64,000 nt of DNA from Ancylobacter sp. IITR112 (lineage in GTDB: Bacteria; Pseudomonadota; Alphaproteobacteria; Rhizobiales; Xanthobacteraceae). Position numbers and translations under genes: made by a program. Under the pieces are notes generated by a model. The model was given only the letters and a program-made list of their open reading frames with translations. It was not told the origin of the DNA and ran no database searches. Below, piece by piece: positions 33,935-42,830 of this stretch (position 1 is its first letter; each line of letters starts with the position of its first letter). The DNA lies in NCBI RefSeq assembly GCF_041415945.1, contig NZ_JBGCUS010000001.1, forward strand, positions 620,001 through 684,000, given 5' to 3'.

Positions 33935-35749
33935 TCACCCCTCCAGCTCTTCGCGCCGCATTTCCAGCTCCAGCCATTCTTCCTCGGCCTTGGCGAGTTC
34001 AGCCTGGGCCTTGGTGAGTTCGGCGGTGGCCTTCTGGAAGCCGGCGGGGTCGCGGGTGTAGAAATTCGGCGTGTGCAGCGTGTTGTTGAGCCGGGCGATG
34101 TCCGATTCGAGCTGCGCCATGCGCTTGGGCAATTGTTCCAGCGCGTGCTTTTCCTTGAAGGAGAGCTTGCGCTTGGCGCCGGAGGCCGCCGGCGCGGCGC
34201 CCGCCTTGGCAGGGGCGGCTTTCGCGCTGGCCGCCGCGGCCGCCGCCTTGGCCTTCACCCCATGGCCGCGCTGGGCCACCATGTCGGAATAGCCGCCGGC
34301 ATAGACTTCCCAATGGCCGTCGCCCTCATAGGCGATGGTGGCGGTGACGGTGCGGTCGAGGAAGTCGCGGTCATGGCTCACCAGCAGCACCGTGCCGGCA
34401 TAATCGTCGATCATCTCTTCCAGCAGGTCGAGCGTCTCCAGATCGAGATCGTTGGTCGGCTCGTCCAGTACCATGAGGTTGGAAGCCTGCGCCAGCGCGC
34501 AGGCCAGCAGCAGCCGCCCGCGCTCGCCGCCCGAGAGCTTGGAGACGGAGGTGCCCGCCTGTTCCGGCGTGAACAGGAAGTCCTTCATATAGCCGATGAC
34601 ATGGCGCGGATTGCCGCCGACGAACACCTGATCGCCCCGCCCGTCGGTGAGCGTGTCGCGCACCGAGCGGTTGGGGTCGAGCGCGGCGCGGCGCTGGTCC
34701 AGCGTCGCCATCTCGATATTGGTGCCCATCTTGGCCTTGCCGCTGTCCGGGGCGAGTTCGCCGGTCAGCATCTTCAACAGCGTGGTCTTGCCGGCGCCAT
34801 TGGGCCCGACAATGCCGATGCGGTCGCCGCGCTGGATGCGGATGGAGAGATCGCGCACGATGACGCGATCGCCATAGGCCTTGGAGATGTGCTCGGCCTC
34901 CATCACCAGCTTGCCGGAGACTTCCGCCTCGGTCGCGGTGACGGAAATGGTGCCGACGGCGCCGCGATGTTCGCGATACTGGGCGCGCAGGGCGGCGAGT
35001 TCGCCGACGCGGCGGACGTTGCGCTTGCGCCGTGCGGTGACGCCGTAGCGCATCCAGTGCTCTTCCGCGACGATCTTGCGGGCGAGCTTCTGCTGGTCGC
35101 GCTCTTCCTCTTCCAGCACCTGGTCGCGCCATTCCTCGAAGAAGCCGAAGCCGCGCTCCATGCGCCGCGTGCGGCCCCGGTCGAGCCAGACGGTGGCGCG
35201 GGTGAGGTCCTGCAGGAAGCGCCGGTCATGGCTGATCAGCACGAGGGCGGAGCGCAGCGAGGCGATTTCCGCTTCCAGCCATTCGATGGCCGGCAAATCG
35301 AGATGGTTGGTCGGCTCGTCGAGCAGCAGGATGTCCGGCTCCGGCGCCAGCACGCGGGCAAGCGCGGCGCGGCGGGCCTCGCCGCCGGAGAGATTGGCCG
35401 GGTGCTCCGTGCCGGTGAGGCCGAGTTCGCCGAGCAGATATTGCGCGCGATATTCCGCATCGCCGGGCCCCATGCCGGCCTCGACATAAGCGAGCGTGGT
35501 CTCGAAGCCGGAGAGGTCGGGCTCCTGCGGCAGGTAGCGCACCGTCGCGCCGGGCTGCACGAAGCGCGCGCCGCTATCGGCCGCGACGAGGCCGGCGGCG
35601 ATTTTCAGCAGGGTGGACTTGCCCGAGCCGTTGCGGCCGACAAGGCCGACGCGCTCGCCGGCGGAAACGGAAAGCTCCGCCCCCTCCAGCAGCGGCGTGC
35701 CGCCGAAGGTGAGCTTGGTGTCTTGAAGCAGAAGGAGAGGAGGCGCCAT
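33935..35749 (-). CDS. ABC-F family ATPase (Uup-like)
   Basis: A 604-residue soluble protein with two ABC cassettes and no membrane domain. Walker A motifs are VGRNGSGKST and VGPNGAGKTT, signatures LSGGEARRAAL and LSGGERGRLLLA, and Walker B regions ILLLDEPTNHLDLP and LMVLDEPTNDLDLE. A charged coiled-coil (about 540-600) follows an Ala/Lys-rich linker, as in Uup. ABC-F proteins act on the ribosome or, for Uup, in genome maintenance. ATG 35749 (MAPPLLLLQDTKL) starts just before the first cassette; an upstream extension of 30 codons has no family support. Confidence 0.92.
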   Translation of the reverse strand: MAPPLLLLQDTKLTFGGTPLLEGAELSVSAGERVGLVGRNGSGKSTLLKIAAGLVAADSGARFVQPGATVRYLPQEPDLSGFETTLAYVEAGMGPGDAEYRAQYLLGELGLTGTEHPANLSGGEARRAALARVLAPEPDILLLDEPTNHLDLPAIEWLEAEIASLRSALVLISHDRRFLQDLTRATVWLDRGRTRRMERGFGFFEEWRDQVLEEEERDQQKLARKIVAEEHWMRYGVTARRKRNVRRVGELAALRAQYREHRGAVGTISVTATEAEVSGKLVMEAEHISKAYGDRVIVRDLSIRIQRGDRIGIVGPNGAGKTTLLKMLTGELAPDSGKAKMGTNIEMATLDQRRAALDPNRSVRDTLTDGRGDQVFVGGNPRHVIGYMKDFLFTPEQAGTSVSKLSGGERGRLLLACALAQASNLMVLDEPTNDLDLETLDLLEEMIDDYAGTVLLVSHDRDFLDRTVTATIAYEGDGHWEVYAGGYSDMVAQRGHGVKAKAAAAAASAKAAPAKAGAAPAASGAKRKLSFKEKHALEQLPKRMAQLESDIARLNNTLHTPNFYTRDPAGFQKATAELTKAQAELAKAEEEWLELEMRREELEG

Positions 35750-35876
35750 GGCGCGGGGATAGGGGGAAAGCCGCGCGGGGGCAAGGGGTGGGGAAGAGGC
35801 GGGGCAACAATGGAGCCATGTCCGCGATGAGCGTTGCACCGGGCGGGCGCGGGCGCCTTGCCATTACGGGGCAATG

Positions 35877-35897
35877 ATGTACATAAATCATGTACAT
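35877..35897 (+). promoter_or_regulatory. Putative operator of the toxin-antitoxin operon
   Basis: Two copies of the self-complementary octamer ATGTACAT (35877-35884 and 35890-35897) are centred 13 bp apart, 18 bases ahead of the antitoxin start. Phd/YefM antitoxins autoregulate by binding short palindromes in just this place, so this is a good operator candidate. Confidence 0.55.
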
Positions 35898-35915
35898 GTT
35901 TCAGGAGGCAGGCTC

Positions 35916-36158
35916 ATGAGCGCACGGATTGTCTCGGCTGCGCAGTTCAAGGCCGAATGCCTGCGCCTGATTGATGAGATGAACGAGACCGGCGAGCCGG
36001 TGACCATTACCCGCCGGGGCAAGCCGGTGGCGGTGCTGAGCCCGGTCCCGGCCTCGCCGGCGCGGTCACTGATCGGTGCTTCCCGCGGGGTCGTCACCCG
36101 CTATGACGAGCCGTTCGCGCCGGTGTCGGAAGCGACCGACTGGGCCGCCACTTCGTGA
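35916..36158 (+). CDS. Phd/YefM-family antitoxin
   Basis: An 80-residue antitoxin. The N-terminal DNA-binding fold reads IVSAAQFKAECLRLIDEMN, followed by the diagnostic PVTITRRGKPVAVLSP. The C-terminal 30 residues would wrap the toxin. ATG 35916 follows CAGGAGGCAGGCTC; an earlier in-frame ATG lies inside the operator. It overlaps the toxin gene by 4 bases (GTGA), giving tight coupling. Confidence 0.88.
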   Translation: MSARIVSAAQFKAECLRLIDEMNETGEPVTITRRGKPVAVLSPVPASPARSLIGASRGVVTRYDEPFAPVSEATDWAATS

Positions 36159-36568
36159 TCCTGCTCGACACGCATGTGCTGATCTGGGCGCTGGACGATG
36201 ACGCCCGCCTCGGCGGGCAGGCGCGCGCCGCTATTGATGAAGCGGGCGAGGCTGGCGGCGTGTTCATCTCCGCCATCACGCCGTGGGAAATCGCCATGCT
36301 GGTGCAGAAGGGGCGGCTGGCGCTGGCCGACGATGTGGGCGCCTGGCTGGAAACGGTTCTGGCCCTGCCGGCGCTGCGCCTCGCCGCGCTGGAGCCAGCC
36401 ATCGCCGTCGACAGCGTGCGCCTTCCCGGCACGCTGCACGCCGATCCCGCCGACCGGCTGATCATCGCCACCGCGCGGCATCTGGGTTTTCCACTGCTGA
36501 CCGCCGACCGTGCCATTCTCGATTATGGTAACGCCGGCCACGTCCGTGTCATCGACGCTTCCCGCTAG
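36155..36568 (+). CDS. PIN-domain toxin (VapC-like ribonuclease)
   Basis: A 137-residue PIN nuclease. The acidic catalytic set is in place: D5 (LLDTHVLIW), E45 (ITPWEIA), D97/D100 (HADPADRLIIATA) and D118 (LLTADRAI). Such toxins cleave tRNA, rRNA or mRNA and are neutralised by the cognate antitoxin, here encoded upstream with a GTG/TGA overlap. The combination Phd-type antitoxin plus PIN toxin is common in alphaproteobacteria. Complete and apparently functional. Confidence 0.88.
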   Translation: MILLDTHVLIWALDDDARLGGQARAAIDEAGEAGGVFISAITPWEIAMLVQKGRLALADDVGAWLETVLALPALRLAALEPAIAVDSVRLPGTLHADPADRLIIATARHLGFPLLTADRAILDYGNAGHVRVIDASR

Positions 36569-36582
36569 CTTCAGGGTTCTTC

Positions 36583-37995
36583 ATGTCCTCCCTCTCCCCC
36601 CTGCTCGCCACGCTCGCCCAGCGCCTCGGCGCCGCGCATGTGCTCACCGACGCCGCCGACATGGCGCCGTATCTGCACGAGGAGCGCGGGCTCTATAAGG
36701 GCGAGGCGCCGGCGGTGCTGCGGCCCGGCTCCACCGAGGAGGTGGCGTTCGTGGTCGACGCCTGCGCGCGGGCGGGCGTGCCGCTGGTACCGCAGGGCGG
36801 CAATACCGGGCTGGTGGGTGGGCAGATGCCATTCGGCCAGATGCTGCTCTCCCTCTCCCGGCTCGACCGCATCCGCGCGGTGGACCCCGTCGACATGACG
36901 ATGACGGTGGAAGCGGGCTGCATTCTCGACAAGGTGCACGCGGCGGCGGAGGAGGTGGGCTGCCTGTTCCCGCTGCACATCGCCTCGCAGGGCTCCTGCC
37001 GCATCGGCGGCAATCTCTCCTCCAATGCCGGCGGCACCGCCGTGCTGCGCTATGGCAATGCGCGCGAACTGGCGCTGGGGCTGGAAGTGGTGCTTGCCGA
37101 CGGGCGGGTGTGGAACGGGCTGAAGCGGCTGCGCAAGAACAATGCGGGCTATGATCTCAAGCAGCTTTTCCTCGGCAGCGAGGGCACGCTCGGCATCATC
37201 ACCGCCGCCGTGCTGAAGCTGTTCCCGCAGCCGGCGCAGCGCGCCACCGCTTTCCTCGCCGTGCCGGACCCGGCCGCCGCGCTCGCTCTGCTCAAGCGGC
37301 TGCGCGGCGAGGCGGGCGACGCGCTCACCACCTTCGAGCTGATGGCCGCCTTTGGGGTGGAAACGGTGCTGAAGCACATGCAGGGCACGGTGCGCCCGCT
37401 GCGCGAGAGCTATGACTGGTATGTGCTGGCCGAGCTTTCCTCGCCCACCCGCGCCTTCGACCTTCCCGCGCTGATGGAGGAGGGCCTCGGCGCCGCCATG
37501 GAGGCGGGCGAGGTGCTGGACGCCGCCATCGCCACCAGCGAGGCGCAGGCGGCGAATATGTGGCGGCTGCGCGAGGACATGTCGGAAGCGCAGAAGCATG
37601 AGGGCGGCTCGATCAAGCACGATGTCTCGGTGCCGGTCTCGCGCGTGCCGGAATTTCTGGAGCGGGCGCTGCCGGCCTGCGTGGCGGCGCTGCCGGGGCT
37701 GCGCCCGTGCCCCTTCGGCCATGTCGGCGACGGCAATATCCATTTCAACCTCAGCCAGCCCGTGGGCATGGACAAGGCCGCCTTCCTCGCGCTCTGGGAG
37801 CGGTTCAACAGGATCGTGCACGACATCGTCGACGACATGGACGGCTCCATCGCCGCCGAACACGGCATCGGCCTGTTGAAGCGGGAGGAACTGGCGCACT
37901 ACGCCGACCCCGTCGCGCTCGACCTGATGCGCCGCCTCAAGGGCGCGCTCGACCCCGCTGGCATGCTCAACCCCGGCAAGGTGATCGGTGCCTAG
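36583..37995 (+). CDS. FAD-linked oxidase, D-2-hydroxyglutarate dehydrogenase/GlcD type
   Basis: A 470-residue flavoenzyme of the VAO/PCMH group. The FAD-binding domain has VPQGGNTGLVGGQ and SQGSCRIGGNLSSNAGGT; the C-terminal substrate domain has HDVSVPVSRVPEFL, FGHVGDGNIHFN and EHGIGLLKREEL, the metal/hydroxyacid site of D-2-hydroxyglutarate and D-lactate dehydrogenases. It should oxidise a D-2-hydroxyacid and pass electrons to ETF or quinone. Which substrate is used is uncertain; D-2-hydroxyglutarate is favoured by sequence. It begins 15 bases after the toxin gene but is probably functionally unrelated. Confidence 0.87.
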   Translation: MSSLSPLLATLAQRLGAAHVLTDAADMAPYLHEERGLYKGEAPAVLRPGSTEEVAFVVDACARAGVPLVPQGGNTGLVGGQMPFGQMLLSLSRLDRIRAVDPVDMTMTVEAGCILDKVHAAAEEVGCLFPLHIASQGSCRIGGNLSSNAGGTAVLRYGNARELALGLEVVLADGRVWNGLKRLRKNNAGYDLKQLFLGSEGTLGIITAAVLKLFPQPAQRATAFLAVPDPAAALALLKRLRGEAGDALTTFELMAAFGVETVLKHMQGTVRPLRESYDWYVLAELSSPTRAFDLPALMEEGLGAAMEAGEVLDAAIATSEAQAANMWRLREDMSEAQKHEGGSIKHDVSVPVSRVPEFLERALPACVAALPGLRPCPFGHVGDGNIHFNLSQPVGMDKAAFLALWERFNRIVHDIVDDMDGSIAAEHGIGLLKREELAHYADPVALDLMRRLKGALDPAGMLNPGKVIGA

Positions 37996-38013
37996 GTGAC
38001 GCACTCTCTTAGT

Positions 38014-38039
38014 CTAGAATAATGTTAGATTGTACAATC
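38014..38039 (+). promoter_or_regulatory. Candidate iron-responsive (Irr-type) box and palindrome before exbB
   Basis: This AT-rich stretch in an otherwise GC-rich window precedes exbB. CTAGAATAATGTTAG (38014-38028) resembles the Irr-box consensus as I recall it (TTAGAAYNRTTCTAA), with a good left half and weaker right half. It is abutted by the perfect 12-bp palindrome GATTGTACAATC (38028-38039). Iron control of tonB systems by Irr is established in rhizobia; binding here is inference. Confidence 0.35.
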
Positions 38040-38204
38040 CTGTCCTATTCGCAGTTTTGAAAGATTCCACATTTGTAGTTGTGAAGGATTTGCTGTTGTC
38101 GAGCTAGTCGTCGCGGGTTTATGGAAGCCGGAACTGAGAGCCCCGGTCATTAGGTCCGCCCGCTGGCGGAGTGCCGGGGAAGGCCGGAACTTCGGGAAGC
38201 CGCG

Positions 38205-39338
38205 ATGCCGACGACACCCAAGACACCCGCCCCGCGCGCCGCCCTCACGCTGTTGACGGCGCTGGCGCTGCTGTTCACCGCCCCCATGGGGGCGTGGGCG
38301 CAGGAACAGGCGCCCGCGCTCACGGCGCCGGCGGCCCCGGCTGCCGCTGCCCCGGCCCCCGCTTCCTCCCGGCCCACGCCCACCACCCCCGTTGCCGCAC
38401 CGGAAACCGGCGCGCCGGCGGCCGACCCGCTGGTGCCGCCGATCTCCGGCACGCCGGCGCTGGCGCCGGCCGGAGAGGCCCTGCCGGCGCAGGCGCCGAT
38501 GGGCGAGGCCGCACCGGGGCAGGCTCCGCAGGGCGAGGGTGCCGCTTCTTCCGCGGCCAGCGGCGAGGTGCCGGCTGACCCCGCCACGGGCGCCCTGCCG
38601 CTGGCGCCGGATGAGGACCCGACCGTCGCCGCCCAACTCCCGCATGACCTCTCCCCCTGGGGCATGTTCATGGCGGCGGACTGGGTGGTGAAGGCTGTCA
38701 TGATCGGCCTTGCCTTCGCCTCGGTGGTGACGTGGACGGTGTGGCTGGCCAAGTCGCTGGAACTGATGTTCGCCAAGGGCCGGCTGCGGCGGGCGCTGAA
38801 GGGCTATCTCGCCAGCGCCACGCTGGAAGAGGCGCGCCGCGTCACCCCGCGCGGTCCGGCGGGGGCGATGCTGGCGACCACCGATCTCGAACTGAAGCGC
38901 TCCGGCCCGCTGCCGGCCGACGGCATCAAGGAGCGCGTGTCGATCTCGCTCACCCGCATCGAGGTGGCGGCCGGGCGGGCGATCACACGCGGCACCGGCC
39001 TGCTCGCCACCATCGGCGCCACCGCCCCGTTCGTCGGCCTGTTCGGCACGGTGTGGGGCATCATGAACTCGTTCATCGGCATCTCGAAGGCGCAGACCAC
39101 CAATCTCGCCGTGGTGGCGCCGGGCATCGCCGAGGCGCTGCTCGCCACCGCCATCGGTCTCGTCGCCGCCATTCCGGCGGTCGTGATCTACAATCATTTC
39201 TCGCGCCAGGTGTCGGGCTATCGCCTGCTGATGGGCGACGCCTCGGCCGAGGTGCTGCGGCTGCTCTCGCGCGATCTCGACCGGCGCGATGCCGCCCGCG
39301 CCGCGCCGCCGCGCGTGCGGGCCGCGGCGGCGGAGTGA
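38205..39338 (+). CDS. exbB: TonB-system energy-transducing protein ExbB
   Basis: A 377-residue inner-membrane proton-channel subunit (MotA/TolQ/ExbB family). It has a cleavable-looking N-terminal signal (cut near AWA-QEQ, residue 32), a Pro/Ala-rich periplasmic stretch to about 145, a first membrane span at about 155-178, and the conserved channel region [20 protein letters not shown] and [24 protein letters not shown] segment near 280-330. The long N-terminal extension is typical of alphaproteobacterial ExbB. It is first of exbB-exbD-tonB, after a promoter region with a possible Irr-type box. Confidence 0.93.
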   Translation: MPTTPKTPAPRAALTLLTALALLFTAPMGAWAQEQAPALTAPAAPAAAAPAPASSRPTPTTPVAAPETGAPAADPLVPPISGTPALAPAGEALPAQAPMGEAAPGQAPQGEGAASSAASGEVPADPATGALPLAPDEDPTVAAQLPHDLSPWGMFMAADWVVKAVMIGLAFASVVTWTVWLAKSLELMFAKGRLRRALKGYLASATLEEARRVTPRGPAGAMLATTDLELKRSGPLPADGIKERVSISLTRIEVAAGRAITRGTGLLATIGATAPFVGLFGTVWGIMNSFIGISKAQTTNLAVVAPGIAEALLATAIGLVAAIPAVVIYNHFSRQVSGYRLLMGDASAEVLRLLSRDLDRRDAARAAPPRVRAAAAE

Positions 39339-39344
39339 TCCGCG

Positions 39345-39905
39345 ATGGGCGCCAAGCTGCAGAGCACCGAAACCGACGACCTGCCGGAGAACCACGAGAT
39401 CAACGTCACGCCGTTCATCGACGTGATTCTCGTGCTGCTGATCATCTTCATGGTGGCGGCGCCGCTTTCCACCGTCGATGTGGCGGTGGACCTGCCGGCC
39501 TCGAACGCCACCGTGCAGCCGCGCCCGGACAAGCCGGTCTATCTCACCGTCAAGAGCGACCTCGTGCTTGCCATCGGCAATGACGACGTGGCGCGCGAGA
39601 CGCTGGGGGCGACGCTGGACCGCACGACGGAAAACAAGCGCGACACCCGCATCTTCCTGCGCGCCGACAAGAGCGTCGACTATGGCGCGCTGATGGAGGT
39701 GATGAACCTCTTGCGCAGCGCCGGCTATCTCAAGATCGCGCTGGTCGGCATCGAGATGACCGGCCAGCCAGCCACCCCGCCGGCGCCCGCGGGCGCCCCG
39801 GCGGCCTCCGGCGCGGCGTCGGCTGCCCCTGACGCGACACCCGCCGCGCCTGTGCCCGCCGCGGCTGTGACGGCCGCGCCCGCTGCCGGGGCGCCGGCGC
39901 CATGA
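39345..39905 (+). CDS. exbD: TonB-system protein ExbD
   Basis: A 186-residue inner-membrane protein with one N-terminal span (about 20-42) in the signature [19 protein letters not shown], containing the proton-relay aspartate, and a periplasmic domain ending with an Ala/Pro-rich tail (about 145-186). The tail is longer than in E. coli ExbD. It starts 6 bases after exbB and overlaps tonB by 4 bases. Confidence 0.95.
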   Translation: MGAKLQSTETDDLPENHEINVTPFIDVILVLLIIFMVAAPLSTVDVAVDLPASNATVQPRPDKPVYLTVKSDLVLAIGNDDVARETLGATLDRTTENKRDTRIFLRADKSVDYGALMEVMNLLRSAGYLKIALVGIEMTGQPATPPAPAGAPAASGAASAAPDATPAAPVPAAAVTAAPAAGAPAP

Positions 39906-40774
39906 GCCTGCTGCTGCTCCGGGGAGGCGGTGGTCACCGCCTGCGCGAGGCGGGCGTGTGGATCGCCTGCGGCGCCGTGGTGCTGGCCGTGCATGGCGGG
40001 GCGCTCGGCTACATGCTGACCGAGCCGCCACCGGTCATGATCGAGGAACCTGCGGCGATCATGATCGAACTGGCGGAAATGCCGGTGGCGCCGGCTTCCG
40101 AGCCGATGGAACTGCCGCCTGGCCCGCAAATGGTCGAGGCGCAGGAGAAGGTCGAGGAGGAGGTGCCTCCGGACCCGCTGGCCGAGGAGGTGGAGGACAC
40201 GCCGCCGCCCGAGCCGCTGCCGCCGGAAGAACCGATACCGGAAGTCGCGGAAAGCCCGGCCGAGGAGATCGAGGTGCCGCTGCCGCCTCCGCCGCCGCTC
40301 GCCCAGGAAATTCCTCCGCCGGAGGAAAAGCCCGAGCCGCCGAAGGAGCAGCCCAAGCCGAAGCCCAAGCCGAAAAAGAAGGACAAGAGCGACCTGCCCC
40401 CGGCGCCGCGCACCTCGGCCGCGCCGTCGATTGAGGCGCAGAATGCCGACCGCGTCGCCGCCCCGACGGCGGGCGCGGCGACCTCGAACAGCCGGGCCCA
40501 GGCCAATTGGCGCTCGCGGCTGATGGCGCATCTCAACCGCCACAAGCGCTACCCCGCCGGCGAGAACGGCACCGGCAAGGCCAAGGTGGCGTTTTCGATC
40601 AACCGGGCCGGGCAGGTGCTCTCGGCGCGGCTGGCGGGCTCGTCGGGCAATCCGCGCTTCGACGAGGAGGCGGTGGCCATGGTGCGCCGCGCCTCCCCCG
40701 TGCCGCCGCCCCCGGCGGATGTGGGGGGCGGCACCATCTCCTTCACCGTGCCGGTGGTGTTCAGCCTGAGGTGA
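39902..40774 (+). CDS. tonB: Energy transducer TonB
   Basis: A 290-residue protein with a single N-terminal membrane anchor (about 17-40), a long Pro/Glu then Pro/Lys-rich spacer (about 60-165, including PKEQPKPKPKPKKKD) spanning the periplasm, and a C-terminal TonB domain (about 200-290: LNRHKRYPAGENGTGKAKVA, FDEEAVAMVRRASPVPPPP). It drives uptake through outer-membrane receptors, for example for iron or lanthanide chelates; no receptor gene is adjacent. Its end overlaps the convergent dppF gene by 14 bases. Confidence 0.93.
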   Translation: MSLLLLRGGGGHRLREAGVWIACGAVVLAVHGGALGYMLTEPPPVMIEEPAAIMIELAEMPVAPASEPMELPPGPQMVEAQEKVEEEVPPDPLAEEVEDTPPPEPLPPEEPIPEVAESPAEEIEVPLPPPPPLAQEIPPPEEKPEPPKEQPKPKPKPKKKDKSDLPPAPRTSAAPSIEAQNADRVAAPTAGAATSNSRAQANWRSRLMAHLNRHKRYPAGENGTGKAKVAFSINRAGQVLSARLAGSSGNPRFDEEAVAMVRRASPVPPPPADVGGGTISFTVPVVFSLR

Positions 40775-41792
40775 GCGGAGCGCTGGACGGAACGGCGTCG
40801 CCGCCGGTGACCCAGCACGCGACGCGCTGGGCGCCCCTCATGGCCAGCGGCGGCATCTCCACCCGGCAGCGCTCCACCACCAAGGGGCAGCGCGGGTTGA
40901 ACGGGCAGCCGCGCGGCGGGTTGAAGGGCGAGGGCAGTTCACCCTGCAGCACGATGCGCTCCTTCTTCGCTTCCGGGTCGGCGACTGGCGTGGCCGAGAG
41001 CAGGGCGCGCGTATAGGGGTGCAGCGCCGCGTCGAAAATGGCGTCGCGCGGCCCGTGCTCGACGGCGCGGCCGAGATACATCACCAGCACCTCGTCCGCC
41101 ATGTGCCGGACCACGCCGAGATCGTGGGACACGAAGACATAGGCGACGCCGAGCTGTTCCTGCAGCTCGACCAAGAGGTTCAGCACCTGCGCCCGCACCG
41201 ACACGTCGAGCGCGGAAACCGGCTCGTCCAGCACCAGGATTTTCGGCCGCAGCACCAGCGCGCGGGCGATGGCGATACGCTGGCGCTGGCCGCCGGAGAA
41301 CATGTGGGGATAGCGGCCGTGATGTTCGGGCCGCAGGCCGACGCGGGTCATCATATCCAGCGCCCGCGTGCGGCGCTCGGCGGCTGAAAGCGACGTGTTG
41401 ACCAGCAGCGGCTCCTCGATCGCCTTGCCGATGGTCTGTCGCGGATTGAGCGAGCCGAACGGGTTCTGGAACACCATCTGCACCTCGCCGCGATAGCGGC
41501 GCAGCGTGCGGGCATCGGCCTCCGCGACATCGACATCGTCGAGCCGCAGCGAGCCCGCGCCCGGCCGCTCGATCAGGGTGAGCATGCGGGCCAGTGTCGA
41601 CTTGCCGGAGCCGGATTCGCCCACCACCGCCAGGGTCGAGCGCGGGGCGAGGCGGAAGCTGATGCCGGCCACCGCCTTCACCGTGGCGGATTTCGCGAAC
41701 AGGCCGCGCGAGACCTCATAGCTCTGGGCGAGGTCGACGGCTTCCATCACCGCCTCAGTGGGCGGGGCGGGCGGGGCAAGGGGGGCGTTCAT
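40761..41792 (-). CDS. dppF: Dipeptide/oligopeptide ABC transporter ATPase (DppF/OppF)
   Basis: A 343-residue ATPase with Walker A VGESGSGKST, signature FSGGQRQRIAIARAL, Walker B ILVLDEPVSALDVS and the oligopeptide-specific C-terminal motif with cysteines (RGCPFNPRCPLVVERC), which often binds an iron-sulphur cluster in this family. It forms the motor with DppD. The start overlaps the dppD stop by 4 bases. Last gene of the dpp operon. Confidence 0.93.
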   Translation of the reverse strand: MNAPLAPPAPPTEAVMEAVDLAQSYEVSRGLFAKSATVKAVAGISFRLAPRSTLAVVGESGSGKSTLARMLTLIERPGAGSLRLDDVDVAEADARTLRRYRGEVQMVFQNPFGSLNPRQTIGKAIEEPLLVNTSLSAAERRTRALDMMTRVGLRPEHHGRYPHMFSGGQRQRIAIARALVLRPKILVLDEPVSALDVSVRAQVLNLLVELQEQLGVAYVFVSHDLGVVRHMADEVLVMYLGRAVEHGPRDAIFDAALHPYTRALLSATPVADPEAKKERIVLQGELPSPFNPPRGCPFNPRCPLVVERCRVEMPPLAMRGAQRVACWVTGGDAVPSSAPLTSG

Positions 41793-42781
41793 GCCGCGAA
41801 CTCCCGGCGCTGGGGCACGCCCGCGATCAGCGGGGTGTGGCAGAGGGCGAGGCCGAGTTCCGCCCCCGCGCGCGGCGGCGGCACGGTGCGGCAGGTCTCG
41901 GTGGCAAAGCGGCAGCGCGGCGAGAACAGGCAGCCGGTGGGCCGGTCCGCCAGCCCCGGCACGATGCCGGGAATGGAGGGCAGCAGCCGGCCCTGTGCGC
42001 GCTCCGGCAGTGCGGCCAATAGCGCGGCGGTGTAGGGGTGGTGCGGGTCGCGGAACAGGCCGCGCGTGTCCTGCATCTCCACCTGCTGGCCGGCATAATG
42101 CACGCAGACGCGTTGCGCCGTTTCCGCCACCACGCCCATGTCATGGGTGATGAGCACGAGGCCGACGCCGCTCTCCTGCTGCAGCTTCAGCAGCAGATCG
42201 AGAATCTGCGCCTGGATGGTGACATCGAGCGCGGTGGTCGGCTCGTCGGCGATGATGAGCTTCGGCCGGCAGGCGAGTGCCATGGCGATCATCACCCGCT
42301 GGCTCATGCCGCCGGAAAGCTGGTGGGGAAAGGCTTTCAGCCGCCGCTCCGGCTCGGGAATGCCGACGAGTTCCAGGAGTTCCACCGCACGCGCCTTGCG
42401 CTGGGCGCGGGAGAGATCGAGATGCGCGGCCATGGCTTCGCGGATCTGGAAGCCGACGGTGAAGCACGGGTTGAGGCTCGACATCGGCTCCTGAAAGATC
42501 ATGGCGAGGTCGCGCCCGATGATCTTGCGCCGCTCGCGGGCGGAAAGAGCGAGCAGGTCGCGCCCGTCGAACATCATCCGGTCGGCGGTGACGGTGGCGA
42601 TCCAGGGCAGTAGGCCCATCACCGCCAGCATCGCCACCGACTTGCCGGAACCGGATTCGCCGACAATGGCGACGAGTTCGCCCGGCGCGACATCGAGATC
42701 GACCCCGTCCACCGCGCGGAACGGCCCGCGCCCCGTGGCGAAGGTGACGGAGAGATTGCGGATGGAGAGCAGGGGTGTCAT
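41789..42781 (-). CDS. dppD: Dipeptide/oligopeptide ABC transporter ATPase (DppD/OppD)
   Basis: A 330-residue ATPase with Walker A VGESGSGKSV, signature LSGGMSQRVMIAMAL, Walker B LIIADEPTTALDVT and the C-terminal TGCLFSPRCRFATETC cysteine motif. Pairs with DppF. It is separated from the upstream gene, a small membrane protein, by 49 bases, whereas its own end overlaps dppF. Confidence 0.93.
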   Translation of the reverse strand: MTPLLSIRNLSVTFATGRGPFRAVDGVDLDVAPGELVAIVGESGSGKSVAMLAVMGLLPWIATVTADRMMFDGRDLLALSARERRKIIGRDLAMIFQEPMSSLNPCFTVGFQIREAMAAHLDLSRAQRKARAVELLELVGIPEPERRLKAFPHQLSGGMSQRVMIAMALACRPKLIIADEPTTALDVTIQAQILDLLLKLQQESGVGLVLITHDMGVVAETAQRVCVHYAGQQVEMQDTRGLFRDPHHPYTAALLAALPERAQGRLLPSIPGIVPGLADRPTGCLFSPRCRFATETCRTVPPPRAGAELGLALCHTPLIAGVPQRREFAA

Positions 42782-42830
42782 TGGACTTGGGCCCCTTCGT
42801 GCTTATATTGTTGGCGCATGAGGAACCCGA

